64,000 nucleotides of DNA, from the NCBI GenBank assembly GCA_015066705.1, contig SVNV01000002.1, forward strand, positions 62,001-126,000, written 5' to 3'. Under the pieces are notes generated by a model. That model did not search any database, was not told where the DNA came from, and saw only the letters and a program-made list of their open reading frames with translations. This DNA is from Ruminococcus sp. (GTDB taxonomy: Bacteria > Bacillota > Clostridia > Oscillospirales > Ruminococcaceae). The translations under genes were made by a program, and so were the position numbers. Shown here piece after piece: positions 36,658 to 45,819 of the stretch. The number at the start of each line of letters is the position of its first letter. Position 1 is the stretch's first letter.

Positions 36658-39600
36658 ATGGTGGAAAATAAAGGCTTTGTGCATCTTCACGTCCATAGCG
36701 AATATTCGCTTCTTGACGGCGCATGCAGAATTAAAGACCTTGTAAAAAAGGTCAAGGCTATGGGACAGACAGCTGTTGCTGTAACAGACCACGGGAATAT
36801 GTATGCTGCTGTTGAGTTTTATAACGAATGTAAAGCACAGGGCATTAAACCTATTATCGGTTGTGAAGTTTATGTTTCGCCAAGAAGCCGATTTGATAAA
36901 ATGCCTAAAATCGACGCTCACCCATATCATCTTGTTTTGCTTTGTAAAAACGAAACAGGCTATAAGAATCTTATTAAGCTTGTTTCAATCGGCTATACAG
37001 AAGGCTTTTATTCAAAGCCGAGAGTAGATATTGACTGTTTGAAGAAGTATTCAGACGGTCTTATTTGCTTGTCTGCCTGCCTTGCCGGTGAGATTGCGAG
37101 AAAGCTTTCAAACGACGATTATGAAGGTGCAAAAACTACTGCAATTACCTACCAGTCAATTTTCGGTAAAGGAAACTACTATCTTGAAATCCAGAATCAT
37201 CTGTTTGCTGACCAACAGAGAATTATTCCTCTTCTTTACAGACTTTCAAGGGAAACGGATATACCTCTTGTTGCTACAAATGACGCACATTATATAAACA
37301 AAGAGGATTCAAAGGCACAGAGAATTCTTATGTGTGTTTCAACAGGAAAAACTATCCTTGACGAAAAGGCTATGGAATTTCCGACAGACGAGTTTTATGT
37401 AAAAAGTAAAGAGGAAATGCTTGAGCTTTATCCTAACCATAGTGAAGTTGTGTATAATACAGTTGAAATCGCAGAAAAATGTAACTTTGACTTTGAATTC
37501 GGAAATACAAAGCTTCCGTATTTTCATATTGACGGAATTGATGATAACGAAAAATTCCTCAGGGATATGTGCTATGAGGGACTTGAAAAACGTTATGTGA
37601 ATCCTACTGAAGAAGCGTATAAACGCCTTGAATACGAGCTTGGCGTAATTACAGGTATGGGTTATACCGACTATTACCTGATTGTCTGGGACTTTATAAA
37701 CTATGCTAAGAAGAATGATATACCTGTAGGTCCTGGACGTGGCTCGGGTGCAGGAAGTCTTTGTGCTTACTGTATCGGAATTACAGGAATAGACCCGCTT
37801 AAATATAATCTTCTCTTTGAGAGATTTTTAAATCCTGAAAGAGTCAGTATGCCTGACTTTGATATTGACTTTTGTATTGAGGGCAGACAGAGAGTAATTG
37901 AATATGTTACCGAAAAATACGGCGCTGACCATGTTGCACAGATTGTTACTTTTGGTACATTAAAGGCAAGAGCCGCTGTCCGTGATGTTGCAAGAGCTAT
38001 GGCACTTCCGTATCAGCTGGCTGACAGCGTTGCTAAGATGATACCAAGAGATTTTAATGTGAATCTTGAAAATGTTCTTGAATATTCACCTGAGCTTAAA
38101 GAACTTGCAGAAAAGGATTCTCAGGTTTATGACCTTCTGGAAATGGCAAAAAAAGTTGAGGGAATGCCGAGAAACTGTTCAACCCACGCAGCAGGTGTTG
38201 TTATTACGAAAGAACCCGTAAGTCACTACGTTCCGCTTCAGAAGAATGATGAACAGATTACTACTCAGTATACAATGACAATTCTTGAAAGCCTCGGACT
38301 TTTGAAAATTGATTTTCTTGGTCTTAGAAACCTTACAGTTATCCATAACTGCGAAATGGAAATACGTAAGAAAAATCCTGATTTTTCAATAGATAAGATT
38401 CATTATGACGATAAAGCTGTTTTTGAAATGCTGTCACGTGGGGATACCTATGGTGTATTTCAGTTTGAAAGTGCTGGCATGACATCTACCATTACAAGAC
38501 TTCAGCCTGTGGGACTTGAAGACCTGATAGCTGTTATTTCACTTTACAGACCGGGGCCTATGGATTCTATCCCGACATATATCAGAAACAGACATAACCC
38601 TCAGCTTGTTACCTATAAAACACCGCTTTTAAAGGAAATCCTTGAGGTTACGTATGGCTGTATTGTATATCAGGAACAGGTTATGCAGATTTTCAGAACA
38701 CTTGCAGGCTATTCTTATGGACGTGCTGACGTTGTAAGACGTGCTATGGCTAAGAAAAAGCATAGTGTTCTGGAAAATGAAAGAAAAGCTTTTATCTACG
38801 GCTCTAAAAATGATGACGGAACTGTCAACTGCGTCGGTGCTGTTGCAAACGGCGTGCCTGAAAGCGTTGCAAATGAGATTTTTGATGAAATGATTTCGTT
38901 TGCGTCTTATGCTTTTAATAAGTCCCACGCTGCAGCTTATGCGACAGTAGCTTATCAGACAGCATATCTTAAATGCCACAATCTTAAAGAATATATGGCG
39001 GCACTTATGACATCGGTTATGCTTGAAGGCGGAAATAAGCTCATTGAATATTGCGATGACTGTGAAAAGAGCGGTATCAGAATCCTTAAAATTGATGTTA
39101 ATAAATCAGATATCGGCTTTTCTGTTGAAGAAGAAGGTATAAGATTTGCGCTTTTAGCTGTAAAATCTCTTGGCAGAAATGCAATCGAAAATGTTATTGC
39201 AGAAAGAAACAGAAAAGGACCATTCAGAAACCTTGTAGACTTCTGTGAAAGATGCAGTGGGAAGGATATAAATTCAAGAGCAATAGAAGCTTTTATTAAG
39301 AGTGGTGCTTTTGATTCTTTCCCTGAAAACAGAAGAATGATGATGCAAAACTTTGAAAACATTATTTCGGGTGCCAACAGCTTTAAGAAAAACGAGGTTG
39401 AGGGTCAGGTTGACCTTTTTGGTGACAGTAGTGAGGATATATCTTCCGGATATGAAATTCCTTTTGTTGAGGAATACGACCGGATGACGCTTCTTGAATA
39501 TGAAAAAGAAGTTATGGGTATGTATGTTTCAGGACATCCCCTTGAGGAATATAAATACCTTTCTTCTGCATCAAAGCATATCAGTCTTTCTGATGTTCTT

Positions 39601-40140
39601 AAAGAAGATGATAATGGCGAATATGTCGTAAAGGATAATCAGAATGTTTCCTTTATCGGAATGATGCGTTCAAGAAAACTCTTTACAACAAGAAATGGTT
39701 CACGAATGGCGTTCACTGTGTTTGAGGATAGTACATCATCTGCAGAAGTTATTATTTTCCCGAATATCTTCGAGGCAAATGTTCAGAATTTTGTTTCTAA
39801 TGCGATTTTTGAGATAAAAGGGCATATTTCGCTCAAAGACGACGAAGAACCTAAGATTATTGCTGATGAAATACTGTCGGGAGAAAAGTTTGTTTCAAAT
39901 TGTAAGCTCCGTACAGTGTGCGTAAAGCTCAGAACAGATGAAAAAGAAAAAATAGATAAGCTGAAAAGCTATCTTTCTGGTAAACAAGGTGATGGTAAGC
40001 TTCTGGTTTACCTTGAAGACCTGAAAAAGCTTACTGCTCTTAAGGGCTTTGAAAGCTTTTCTGTATGTAATGAAAGTCTGCAGGGACTTTGTGAAATCGC
40101 AGGTGTACAGAATGTAGCCTTTAAGCTGGCGAAAGGATAA
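36658..40140 (+). CDS. dnaE: DNA polymerase III subunit alpha (DnaE)
   Basis: 1160 aa replicative polymerase. It has an N-terminal PHP domain (HLHVHSEYSLLDGACRI), the polymerase core with GRGSGAGS (about residues 361-368) and PDFDIDF (about 399-405, catalytic Asp pair), then the fingers, a helix-hairpin-helix, beta-binding region and OB domain (VSFIGMMRSRKLF). In Firmicutes with PolC, DnaE extends primers on the lagging strand. Ribosome site AAAGAGGTG ends 2 nt before ATG 36658, so the GTG at 36661, with better spacing, is an equally likely start. Confidence 0.97.
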   Translation: MVENKGFVHLHVHSEYSLLDGACRIKDLVKKVKAMGQTAVAVTDHGNMYAAVEFYNECKAQGIKPIIGCEVYVSPRSRFDKMPKIDAHPYHLVLLCKNETGYKNLIKLVSIGYTEGFYSKPRVDIDCLKKYSDGLICLSACLAGEIARKLSNDDYEGAKTTAITYQSIFGKGNYYLEIQNHLFADQQRIIPLLYRLSRETDIPLVATNDAHYINKEDSKAQRILMCVSTGKTILDEKAMEFPTDEFYVKSKEEMLELYPNHSEVVYNTVEIAEKCNFDFEFGNTKLPYFHIDGIDDNEKFLRDMCYEGLEKRYVNPTEEAYKRLEYELGVITGMGYTDYYLIVWDFINYAKKNDIPVGPGRGSGAGSLCAYCIGITGIDPLKYNLLFERFLNPERVSMPDFDIDFCIEGRQRVIEYVTEKYGADHVAQIVTFGTLKARAAVRDVARAMALPYQLADSVAKMIPRDFNVNLENVLEYSPELKELAEKDSQVYDLLEMAKKVEGMPRNCSTHAAGVVITKEPVSHYVPLQKNDEQITTQYTMTILESLGLLKIDFLGLRNLTVIHNCEMEIRKKNPDFSIDKIHYDDKAVFEMLSRGDTYGVFQFESAGMTSTITRLQPVGLEDLIAVISLYRPGPMDSIPTYIRNRHNPQLVTYKTPLLKEILEVTYGCIVYQEQVMQIFRTLAGYSYGRADVVRRAMAKKKHSVLENERKAFIYGSKNDDGTVNCVGAVANGVPESVANEIFDEMISFASYAFNKSHAAAYATVAYQTAYLKCHNLKEYMAALMTSVMLEGGNKLIEYCDDCEKSGIRILKIDVNKSDIGFSVEEEGIRFALLAVKSLGRNAIENVIAERNRKGPFRNLVDFCERCSGKDINSRAIEAFIKSGAFDSFPENRRMMMQNFENIISGANSFKKNEVEGQVDLFGDSSEDISSGYEIPFVEEYDRMTLLEYEKEVMGMYVSGHPLEEYKYLSSASKHISLSDVLKEDDNGEYVVKDNQNVSFIGMMRSRKLFTTRNGSRMAFTVFEDSTSSAEVIIFPNIFEANVQNFVSNAIFEIKGHISLKDDEEPKIIADEILSGEKFVSNCKLRTVCVKLRTDEKEKIDKLKSYLSGKQGDGKLLVYLEDLKKLTALKGFESFSVCNESLQGLCEIAGVQNVAFKLAKG

Positions 40141-40143
40141 TAA

Positions 40144-40308
40144 ATGAACTCTATTAAATATCTTGTAACTAAAATAGACGGAGATTATGCACATCTGCAG
40201 AATGTTGATACAGGAGAGGATTTGCTTGTTGCTATGGCACTTCTTCCCGATGAAACAGATGAAGGTATATATCTTTTATGGGAGGATTTTTCATATATCG
40301 TTCTGTAA
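40144..40308 (+). CDS. DUF3006-like microprotein
   Basis: 54 aa, three bases after the dnaE stop, with AAAGGA 6-7 nt before the ATG. The sequence KIDGDYAHLQNVDTGEDLLV followed by ALLPDETDEG resembles DUF3006 proteins, small beta-rich proteins with an 'ID-x-G-x-YA ... LLP' pattern, here ending in an aromatic tail (LLWEDFSYIVL). Net charge is negative. Position and ribosome site support a real last gene of the dnaE operon. Function unknown. Confidence 0.75.
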   Translation: MNSIKYLVTKIDGDYAHLQNVDTGEDLLVAMALLPDETDEGIYLLWEDFSYIVL

Positions 40309-40342
40309 AATTTATTTAATATTGAAAAATTGTATTTTTCTA

Positions 40343-40371
40343 TGGAAATTTATTTCAGTATGTGTTATACT
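40343..40371 (+). promoter_or_regulatory. putative promoter of the M16-lgt-folD operon
   Basis: TGGAAA (40343-40348, weak), 17-bp spacer, TATACT (40366-40371). No terminator is seen after the DUF3006-like gene, so read-through may contribute. Confidence 0.5.
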
Positions 40372-40406
40372 ATTATGGTGTTATTAATATAAGGAGATTT
40401 AGATTT

Positions 40407-41690
40407 ATGGCTTTAGAGTACAACAGAGAAACAATCTGTGATAAGATTGCTCTGACAGTAGTAAGAGATGATAAATTCAAAAGCTGTTCTGTAAGCGTAG
40501 TCTTCAGAAAAAAGCTATCCGAAGAAACTGCAACTGTTTATGCACTTCTTCCTGCTCTTATTACTAATACAAACAGTAAATATCCTGATACTACTGCTTT
40601 TAATCAGAAGCTTGCTTCACTTTATGGTGCAAGAATTTCAGGATTCACTTCAAAAATAAGTGATTTTCATTTTATCAGCCTTAACTGTAATTCAATAAGA
40701 AACGAATATGCTCTTAATGGCGAAAACCTTCTTGCTGATAGCTGCCAAATGCTTCTTGACTGTATCTTTGACCCTGTTATTGAAGACGGCGGATTTGCAA
40801 AGAAAGAGTTTTCTATCAGAAAAAAAGAGCATATCGAATATATTGAGTCGCTTATTAACGATAAGAGAGGCTATGCTATAAAGCAGGCTTATGAAACTGT
40901 TTTTGAAAATGAACCTTTTTCTGTAAACTCTAACGGTACTGTTGAAAGAGCAGAAAAGCTTGATACAGTAAATTCGTATGAGGTATATAAAGAACTTCTT
41001 AAGACTGCTCCGATAGAGATTTTTGTTATCGGCGGCGGTGACCTTAGCGAAGCAGTTAAGCTTGTTAAGGAGAAGTTTGCAAAAATCGAAAGAAATGCTG
41101 ATGAGGTTTCAGAATTCAAGTGCTTCAGCCCTGTTAAGAATGAGGTAGCTGATGTAGTTGAACCGATGGAAGTCAATCAGAGTAAAATGGTTATGGCTTT
41201 TAAGTCGGACTGTGATGAGATGTATGTGTGTAAGCTTATGACTGCACTTCTCGGTGGCTCTGCATTTTCACTTCTGTTTACAAATGTAAGAGAAAAGCTC
41301 AGCCTTTGTTATTACTGTGCAGCAAGGTATGTTGACGGCAAGGGTGCTCTTGTTATAGACAGCGGTGTGGATTTGAAAAACATAGAGCTTGCTAAAAAAG
41401 CTATTACAGAACAGCTTGAGGATATTGCTAAGGGAAACTTTACTGATGAGCTTCTTGATAATACAAAGCTTTTGCTTAAAGGTGTTCTTCGTTCAGCATT
41501 TGACTCAATAGGCGGGATTACTTCCTGGTATCTTAATAATGTAATCAAAGGTGTTGACTATAATCCTGAGCAGGTTATGGATATTTACGATAAAATTTCA
41601 AGAGAACAGATAATCGAGTGCGCTAAGTCATTTAAGCTTGATACTGTTTATCTTCTTGAAAGCAAAAGTCAGAAAGCTGAGGAGGTGTAG
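40407..41690 (+). CDS. M16 family peptidase homologue without zinc motif (YmfF/AlbF-like)
   Basis: 427 aa. The fold and paired layout match YmfF: KLASLYGARI and the C-terminal NVREKLSLCYYCAARYVDGKG (the R/Y pair of the M16 C-domain). The inverted zinc motif HxxEH is absent, so this partner should be non-catalytic and complement the next gene, which has it. ATG 40407 with AAGGAGAT 8 nt upstream is preferred over a frame-open ATG at 40362 that overlaps the promoter. Confidence 0.87.
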   Translation: MALEYNRETICDKIALTVVRDDKFKSCSVSVVFRKKLSEETATVYALLPALITNTNSKYPDTTAFNQKLASLYGARISGFTSKISDFHFISLNCNSIRNEYALNGENLLADSCQMLLDCIFDPVIEDGGFAKKEFSIRKKEHIEYIESLINDKRGYAIKQAYETVFENEPFSVNSNGTVERAEKLDTVNSYEVYKELLKTAPIEIFVIGGGDLSEAVKLVKEKFAKIERNADEVSEFKCFSPVKNEVADVVEPMEVNQSKMVMAFKSDCDEMYVCKLMTALLGGSAFSLLFTNVREKLSLCYYCAARYVDGKGALVIDSGVDLKNIELAKKAITEQLEDIAKGNFTDELLDNTKLLLKGVLRSAFDSIGGITSWYLNNVIKGVDYNPEQVMDIYDKISREQIIECAKSFKLDTVYLLESKSQKAEEV

Positions 41691-41692
41691 TT

Positions 41693-42973
41693 ATGGGGCA
41701 CGAGATTAAAGTTGTTAAAAATGAACGTGTAGGTGAACAGTATACCTATGTGAAGCATTCTTCGGGACTTAATATCTATATCTGGGAGCTTAATGGTTTT
41801 TCCACTACTGACGCTTTTTTCGGCACAAAGTACGGCTCGATAAATACACGTTTCAAAACGAATAAAGATGATGACTTCGTTGATGTTCCGGAGGGAATTG
41901 CACACTTCCTCGAACATAAGCTTTTTGAAAATGAAGATTGCGATGTTTTTGAATTGTATGCAAAAACAGGTGCAAACGCAAATGCTTATACTTCTTTTGA
42001 CCAGACGGTTTATCTTTACAACTGTACAGATAAGTATCTTGAATCTCTGGAAATTCTTCTTTCCTTTGTTCAGAAGCCTTATTTTACACAGGAAACTGTT
42101 GATAAGGAGCAGGGAATTATCGGTCAGGAAATCAAAATGGTTCAGGATAGCCCTGACAGACAGGCATATTTCAATCTTCTGAAATGTCTTTTTGTAAATC
42201 ACCCGGTTAAGGTTGATATTGCAGGTACTATTGAGTCTATTGCTAAGATTGATGCTGACCTTCTTTATAGATGCTACCATACATTCTACAATCTGAATAA
42301 TATGGCGCTTTGTATTGCGGGTAATGTTAATGTTGATGATATTCTTAAGGTCTGTGACGAACAGTTGAAGCCTTGTGAGGATATTGAGCTTGAAACAGCA
42401 TTTCCTGATGAGCCTCTTGAAATTGCACAGGATAGCTACGTAGAAAAAATGAAGGTTTCTATGCCTATTTTCTATATAGGATATAAGTGTCAGCCTAAAA
42501 AGGGAAGAGAACTTCTCAAGGCTCAGGCAACAGCTTCAATTCTTACAAGCTTAATTATGGGAACAACCTCAAAGCTTTATAAAGAGCTTATAGAGGAAGG
42601 TCTTATAAATTCACAGTTTGGAACTGAGGTTTTCTTCGGTGATGGATATTTCACCTGTATCTGTGGAGGCGAATCCAAAAACCCAAAGCTTGTAAAGGAA
42701 AGAATTTTTGCTGAAATCGAAAGATTAAAGCGTGAAGGACTTGACAGAGAACAGTTTGAAATTATTAAGAAATCTGTTTATGGCGGTATTATCAGAGGCT
42801 TTAACAATAGTGAAAGCTGTGTTTCGCTGATGCTTAATGCTGATTTCTTTGGTTTCGACCCATTTGATGATGTTGAAACATATGCAAGTCTCACATTTGA
42901 AGATGTTACAAAGGGCCTTTATGAATTTTTTGACAGTGAAAAGGCTGCAATTTCAATTGTTGAACCTGTTTAA
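41693..42973 (+). CDS. M16 family zinc peptidase (YmfH-like)
   Basis: 426 aa. It carries HFLEH (inverted zinc motif, in PEGIAHFLEHKLFE, about residue 66) and the distal Glu ligand in KEQGIIGQEIKM. With the preceding inactive homologue it should form the heterodimeric peptidase chamber known from YmfF/YmfH-type pairs. GAGGTG is well placed before the ATG; the gap to the first partner is 2 bp. Substrate unknown; the family includes bacteriocin- and peptide-processing proteins. Confidence 0.92.
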   Translation: MGHEIKVVKNERVGEQYTYVKHSSGLNIYIWELNGFSTTDAFFGTKYGSINTRFKTNKDDDFVDVPEGIAHFLEHKLFENEDCDVFELYAKTGANANAYTSFDQTVYLYNCTDKYLESLEILLSFVQKPYFTQETVDKEQGIIGQEIKMVQDSPDRQAYFNLLKCLFVNHPVKVDIAGTIESIAKIDADLLYRCYHTFYNLNNMALCIAGNVNVDDILKVCDEQLKPCEDIELETAFPDEPLEIAQDSYVEKMKVSMPIFYIGYKCQPKKGRELLKAQATASILTSLIMGTTSKLYKELIEEGLINSQFGTEVFFGDGYFTCICGGESKNPKLVKERIFAEIERLKREGLDREQFEIIKKSVYGGIIRGFNNSESCVSLMLNADFFGFDPFDDVETYASLTFEDVTKGLYEFFDSEKAAISIVEPV

Positions 42974-42997
42974 ATACTGACGAAAGGGAGAAAATTA

Positions 42998-44329
42998 ATG
43001 ACACAACAGTTTTTGGCTATGGCAAAAAAAGTAAGTGAAGAAGTTGTCACGGAAATAAGACAAAATCCTGATAAGATTTACTTTCCTTTTTTTGGCGAAG
43101 GCGATAATATTCTGAAAAACGGATTCAAACTTGACAAAGTAATGTTTACTATTCCTGGTACTGATTTTATCATTTACTGGTATGGATTTCTGATTGCTGT
43201 GGGACTTTTGCTTGCCCTTATTTACGGCTTCAAAAGAATGAAAACAGTAGGTATTGACCCGGACAGAGCAACAGATGCTGTAATCGGAGGATTTATAGGT
43301 GCAGTAATTGGTGCAAGACTTTACTATGTAATTTTCAGTATTGAGAATTATTCTACTGCCACCGGAGGGCTTGACTTTAAGGAAATTATCAATTTCCGTG
43401 ACGGTGGTCTGGCAATATACGGTGGAATTATCGGCGCTATCCTTGTGGGTGGTATTATTGCAAAAATCAGAAAGCTTAAAGTTACTGCTATTCTTGATAT
43501 TGCAGGACCTTGCTTCCTTATAGGACAGGCAGTTGGCAGATGGGGCAATTTCTTTAATCAGGAAGCTTTTGGTGGAAACACAACTCTTCCTTGGGGTATG
43601 ATGAGCAACAGAACAATCGAGTATCTTGCTTCTAATTATGATTCGATTGAGGGTACTGTTGATAATTTCCTGCCTGTTCATCCTTGCTTTTTGTATGAAT
43701 CTCTCTGGTGTATAATCGGATTTGTGCTTTTGCATTTTTATCTCAGACACAGAAAGTTTGATGGTGAAGTTTTTCTTATGTATATCGGTTGGTACGGACT
43801 TGGGAGATTCTTTATTGAAGGTCTCAGGTCTGATAGCCTTTACTTCGGTCAAATCAGAGTTTCACAGCTTATAGCCGGAACCTGCGTGCTTGCGTCACTT
43901 CTTCTTATTGTTGTGTTCAGAAGTATGCTCAATAGAAATCCTGATTATGTTCTCTACTGCGATACTGAACTTTCAAAAGAACAGCTTGCTGAATATAATG
44001 CTTATGAAGAAATCAATGCTAAGAAAAAGGAAATCAAAGTAAAGATTGCTGACGCAAAGGCTAAGGGCGAAAGCACTGTCGAACTCGAAAAACAGCTTTC
44101 TTCATTAAAAAAAGAAATTACCGAAAAGAATAAAAAAGACGTAGTAAAAGAAGAGAAAGAAGAATATAAGAATATCATTGATGATGACGATGAATATGTA
44201 GATGAAATTATTGTTCATAGCTCAGATGACGATGAAGATAATTCGGAAGAATTTGCAGAAGATGATGCTGATGATGTTGACTTTGTAGAAGATGATATAG
44301 ACGATTTGGAGGATGATTTTGATGAGTAA
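42998..44329 (+). CDS. lgt: prolipoprotein diacylglyceryl transferase with long acidic tail
   Basis: Transfers diacylglycerol from phosphatidylglycerol to the Cys of prolipoproteins. The membrane core (about residues 40-310) has the signature [14 protein letters not shown] with its essential Arg and Asn, plus [15 protein letters not shown]. The protein is 443 aa, against about 260-280 for most Lgt. A 35-residue N-terminal extension precedes the first helix, and about 130 residues follow the last one: a charged coiled-coil ([19 protein letters not shown]) then a run dominated by Asp and Glu. folD overlaps its last 8 bp. Confidence 0.95.
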   Translation: MTQQFLAMAKKVSEEVVTEIRQNPDKIYFPFFGEGDNILKNGFKLDKVMFTIPGTDFIIYWYGFLIAVGLLLALIYGFKRMKTVGIDPDRATDAVIGGFIGAVIGARLYYVIFSIENYSTATGGLDFKEIINFRDGGLAIYGGIIGAILVGGIIAKIRKLKVTAILDIAGPCFLIGQAVGRWGNFFNQEAFGGNTTLPWGMMSNRTIEYLASNYDSIEGTVDNFLPVHPCFLYESLWCIIGFVLLHFYLRHRKFDGEVFLMYIGWYGLGRFFIEGLRSDSLYFGQIRVSQLIAGTCVLASLLLIVVFRSMLNRNPDYVLYCDTELSKEQLAEYNAYEEINAKKKEIKVKIADAKAKGESTVELEKQLSSLKKEITEKNKKDVVKEEKEEYKNIIDDDDEYVDEIIVHSSDDDEDNSEEFAEDDADDVDFVEDDIDDLEDDFDE

Positions 44330-45176
44330 GATTATTGATGGAAAAGCGGTTTCTGCAAGCGTTAAAGAGGCTATCAGAACAGAGCTTGAAGAACTTAAGG
44401 CTACTAAGGGGCTTACCGCTGGACTTGCTGTAATTATCGTAGGTGATGACCCTGCATCAAAGGTTTATGTAAGAAATAAGAAGCTTGCTTGTGAAGCTTG
44501 TGGATTTGAATCCTTTGAATATGCACTTTCTGCTGAAACAACTCAGGAAGAACTTCTCGACCTTATCAATAAGCTTAACAACGACGACAGAGTAGACGGT
44601 ATTCTTTGTCAGCTTCCACTTCCAAAGCACCTTGACGAAAAGGTTGTTATCAATAATATCTCACCTGCAAAGGACGTTGACGCTTTCCACCCTGAAAATG
44701 TTGGTCAGATTATGATTGGCGATTATAAATTCCTTCCATGTACTCCGGCTGGCGTTATGGAACTTATTGCTTCAACAGGCGTTGAAATTGCAGGTAAGGA
44801 ATGCGTAGTTGTAGGAAGAAGTAATATCGTTGGTAAGCCAATGGCAATGCTTTTGCTCCATAAGAGTGGTACAGTTACAATATGTCACTCAAAGACAAAG
44901 GACCTTGCAGAAGTTTGTAGAAGAGCTGATATTCTTGTTGCAGCAGTTGGTGTTCCTAATCTTATCAAGGGTGATATGATTAAGGAAGGTGCTGTTGTTA
45001 TCGACGTTGGTATGAATAGACTTGACAACGGAAAGCTCTGTGGTGACGTTGAATTTGAAACTGCAAGCGAAAAGGCAAGCTATATCACACCTGTTCCTGG
45101 TGGGGTAGGTCCTATGACAATTGCTATGCTTATGAAGAACACACTTACAGCAGCAAAATCAAAGCTCAAGGATTAA
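44322..45176 (+). CDS. folD: bifunctional methylenetetrahydrofolate dehydrogenase/cyclohydrolase
   Basis: Interconverts methylene-, methenyl- and formyl-tetrahydrofolate. 284 aa. Catalytic Tyr/Lys in [27 protein letters not shown], and NADP-binding [11 protein letters not shown]; ends [18 protein letters not shown] 44322 follows GGAGG by 9 nt; this site lies in the coding end of lgt, so translation is probably coupled. Confidence 0.97.
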   Translation: MSKIIDGKAVSASVKEAIRTELEELKATKGLTAGLAVIIVGDDPASKVYVRNKKLACEACGFESFEYALSAETTQEELLDLINKLNNDDRVDGILCQLPLPKHLDEKVVINNISPAKDVDAFHPENVGQIMIGDYKFLPCTPAGVMELIASTGVEIAGKECVVVGRSNIVGKPMAMLLLHKSGTVTICHSKTKDLAEVCRRADILVAAVGVPNLIKGDMIKEGAVVIDVGMNRLDNGKLCGDVEFETASEKASYITPVPGGVGPMTIAMLMKNTLTAAKSKLKD

Positions 45177-45219
45177 TTTTTAATAAAATGTAAATTTTGG
45201 GATTTGTAAAGAAATGTCT

Positions 45220-45248
45220 TTGACAAATTGATTGATGTCTGTTATAAT
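45220..45248 (+). promoter_or_regulatory. promoter of rpsO
   Basis: Consensus TTGACA (45220-45225), 17-bp spacer, TATAAT (45243-45248). Confidence 0.85.
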
Positions 45249-45254
45249 ATTAGC

Positions 45255-45370
45255 TGTGTGTGAATGCACATAAATAATTTTTATCCCCGTACTCGGATTA
45301 CGGAATAAGCCACTTGTGGAAATTACCTACCGTATTCTTTGTCGGAGGAAATAAGGAAAGAGGTAAAATC
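45255..45370 (+). promoter_or_regulatory. structured rpsO leader, possible S15-binding site
   Basis: About 115 nt between the start of transcription and rpsO. Small stems are visible: TGTG/CACA (around 45256-45269), CCGTA/TACGG (45286-45302) and CCAC/GTGG (45309-45318), followed by ACCGTATTC and TCGGAGG near the ribosome site. Ribosomal protein S15 represses its own mRNA through leader structures in several phyla, so such a role is plausible, but I did not recognise a specific published motif. Confidence 0.45.
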
Positions 45371-45637
45371 ATGCTTAGAAAAGAAGAAAAAACAGCTGTA
45401 ATCGAAGCTAACAGAAAGCACGATACAGACACAGGTTCACCAGAAGTACAGATTGCTATTCTCACAAAGAGAATTAACGACCTTACTGAACACCTTAAGA
45501 CACACAAGAAGGACCACCACTCAAGAAGAGGTCTTCTCAAGATGGTAGGTCGTAGAAGAAACCTTCTTAACTACCTTATGAAGAAGGATATCAACAGATA
45601 CAGAGAAACAATCGAAAAGCTCGGTATCCGTAAGTAA
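45371..45637 (+). CDS. rpsO: 30S ribosomal protein S15
   Basis: 88 aa, the usual length. Conserved [23 protein letters not shown] and [20 protein letters not shown] (16S rRNA contacts). ATG 45371 with AAAGAGG about 7 nt upstream. rpsO-pnp order is the same as in many bacteria, including E. coli. Confidence 0.98.
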   Translation: MLRKEEKTAVIEANRKHDTDTGSPEVQIAILTKRINDLTEHLKTHKKDHHSRRGLLKMVGRRRNLLNYLMKKDINRYRETIEKLGIRK

Positions 45638-45653
45638 TTTCAGTTACACATTG

Positions 45654-45685
45654 AGGCAGCGGTATATTTTTACCGTCTGCCTTTT
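45654..45685 (+). terminator. rpsO terminator, probably leaky
   Basis: AGGCAGCGGTA (45654-45664) pairs with TACCGTCTGCCT (45671-45682) with one bulge, followed by only four T. The short T run suggests partial read-through into pnp, for which no strong promoter is visible. Confidence 0.75.
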
Positions 45686-45716
45686 GGTGTATATTGAGAT
45701 TGAAATTGTAAATCAT

Positions 45717-45790
45717 GCAGTAGTCTTTTTAGCATTAAACAGAACTGAAAATATCGGATTTTCGGCTGTGTTTATTGCTAAAGCTGCTGC
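45717..45790 (+). promoter_or_regulatory. long hairpin in the pnp leader, candidate RNase III-type processing site
   Basis: Three nested helices: GCAGTAG with CTGCTGC (45717-45723/45784-45790), TTTAGCATTAAACAG with CTGTGTTTATTGCTAAA (45728-45742/45766-45782, a small bulge), and CTGAAAAT with ATTTTCGG (45745-45752/45758-45765) closed by a 5-nt loop. About 28 bp in total. It ends 15 nt before the pnp ribosome site. In E. coli the pnp leader forms a long RNase III-cleaved stem used in PNPase autoregulation; the same position here suggests an analogous role. Confidence 0.65.
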
Positions 45791-45819
45791 TGAAAAATAA
45801 AAAATCGGAGGCAGATATT

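Noticed and set aside
42995..43852. 285-codon - strand frame opposite lgt
   Set aside because: Lgt on the + strand has all family motifs and a ribosome site; the opposite frame has neither.
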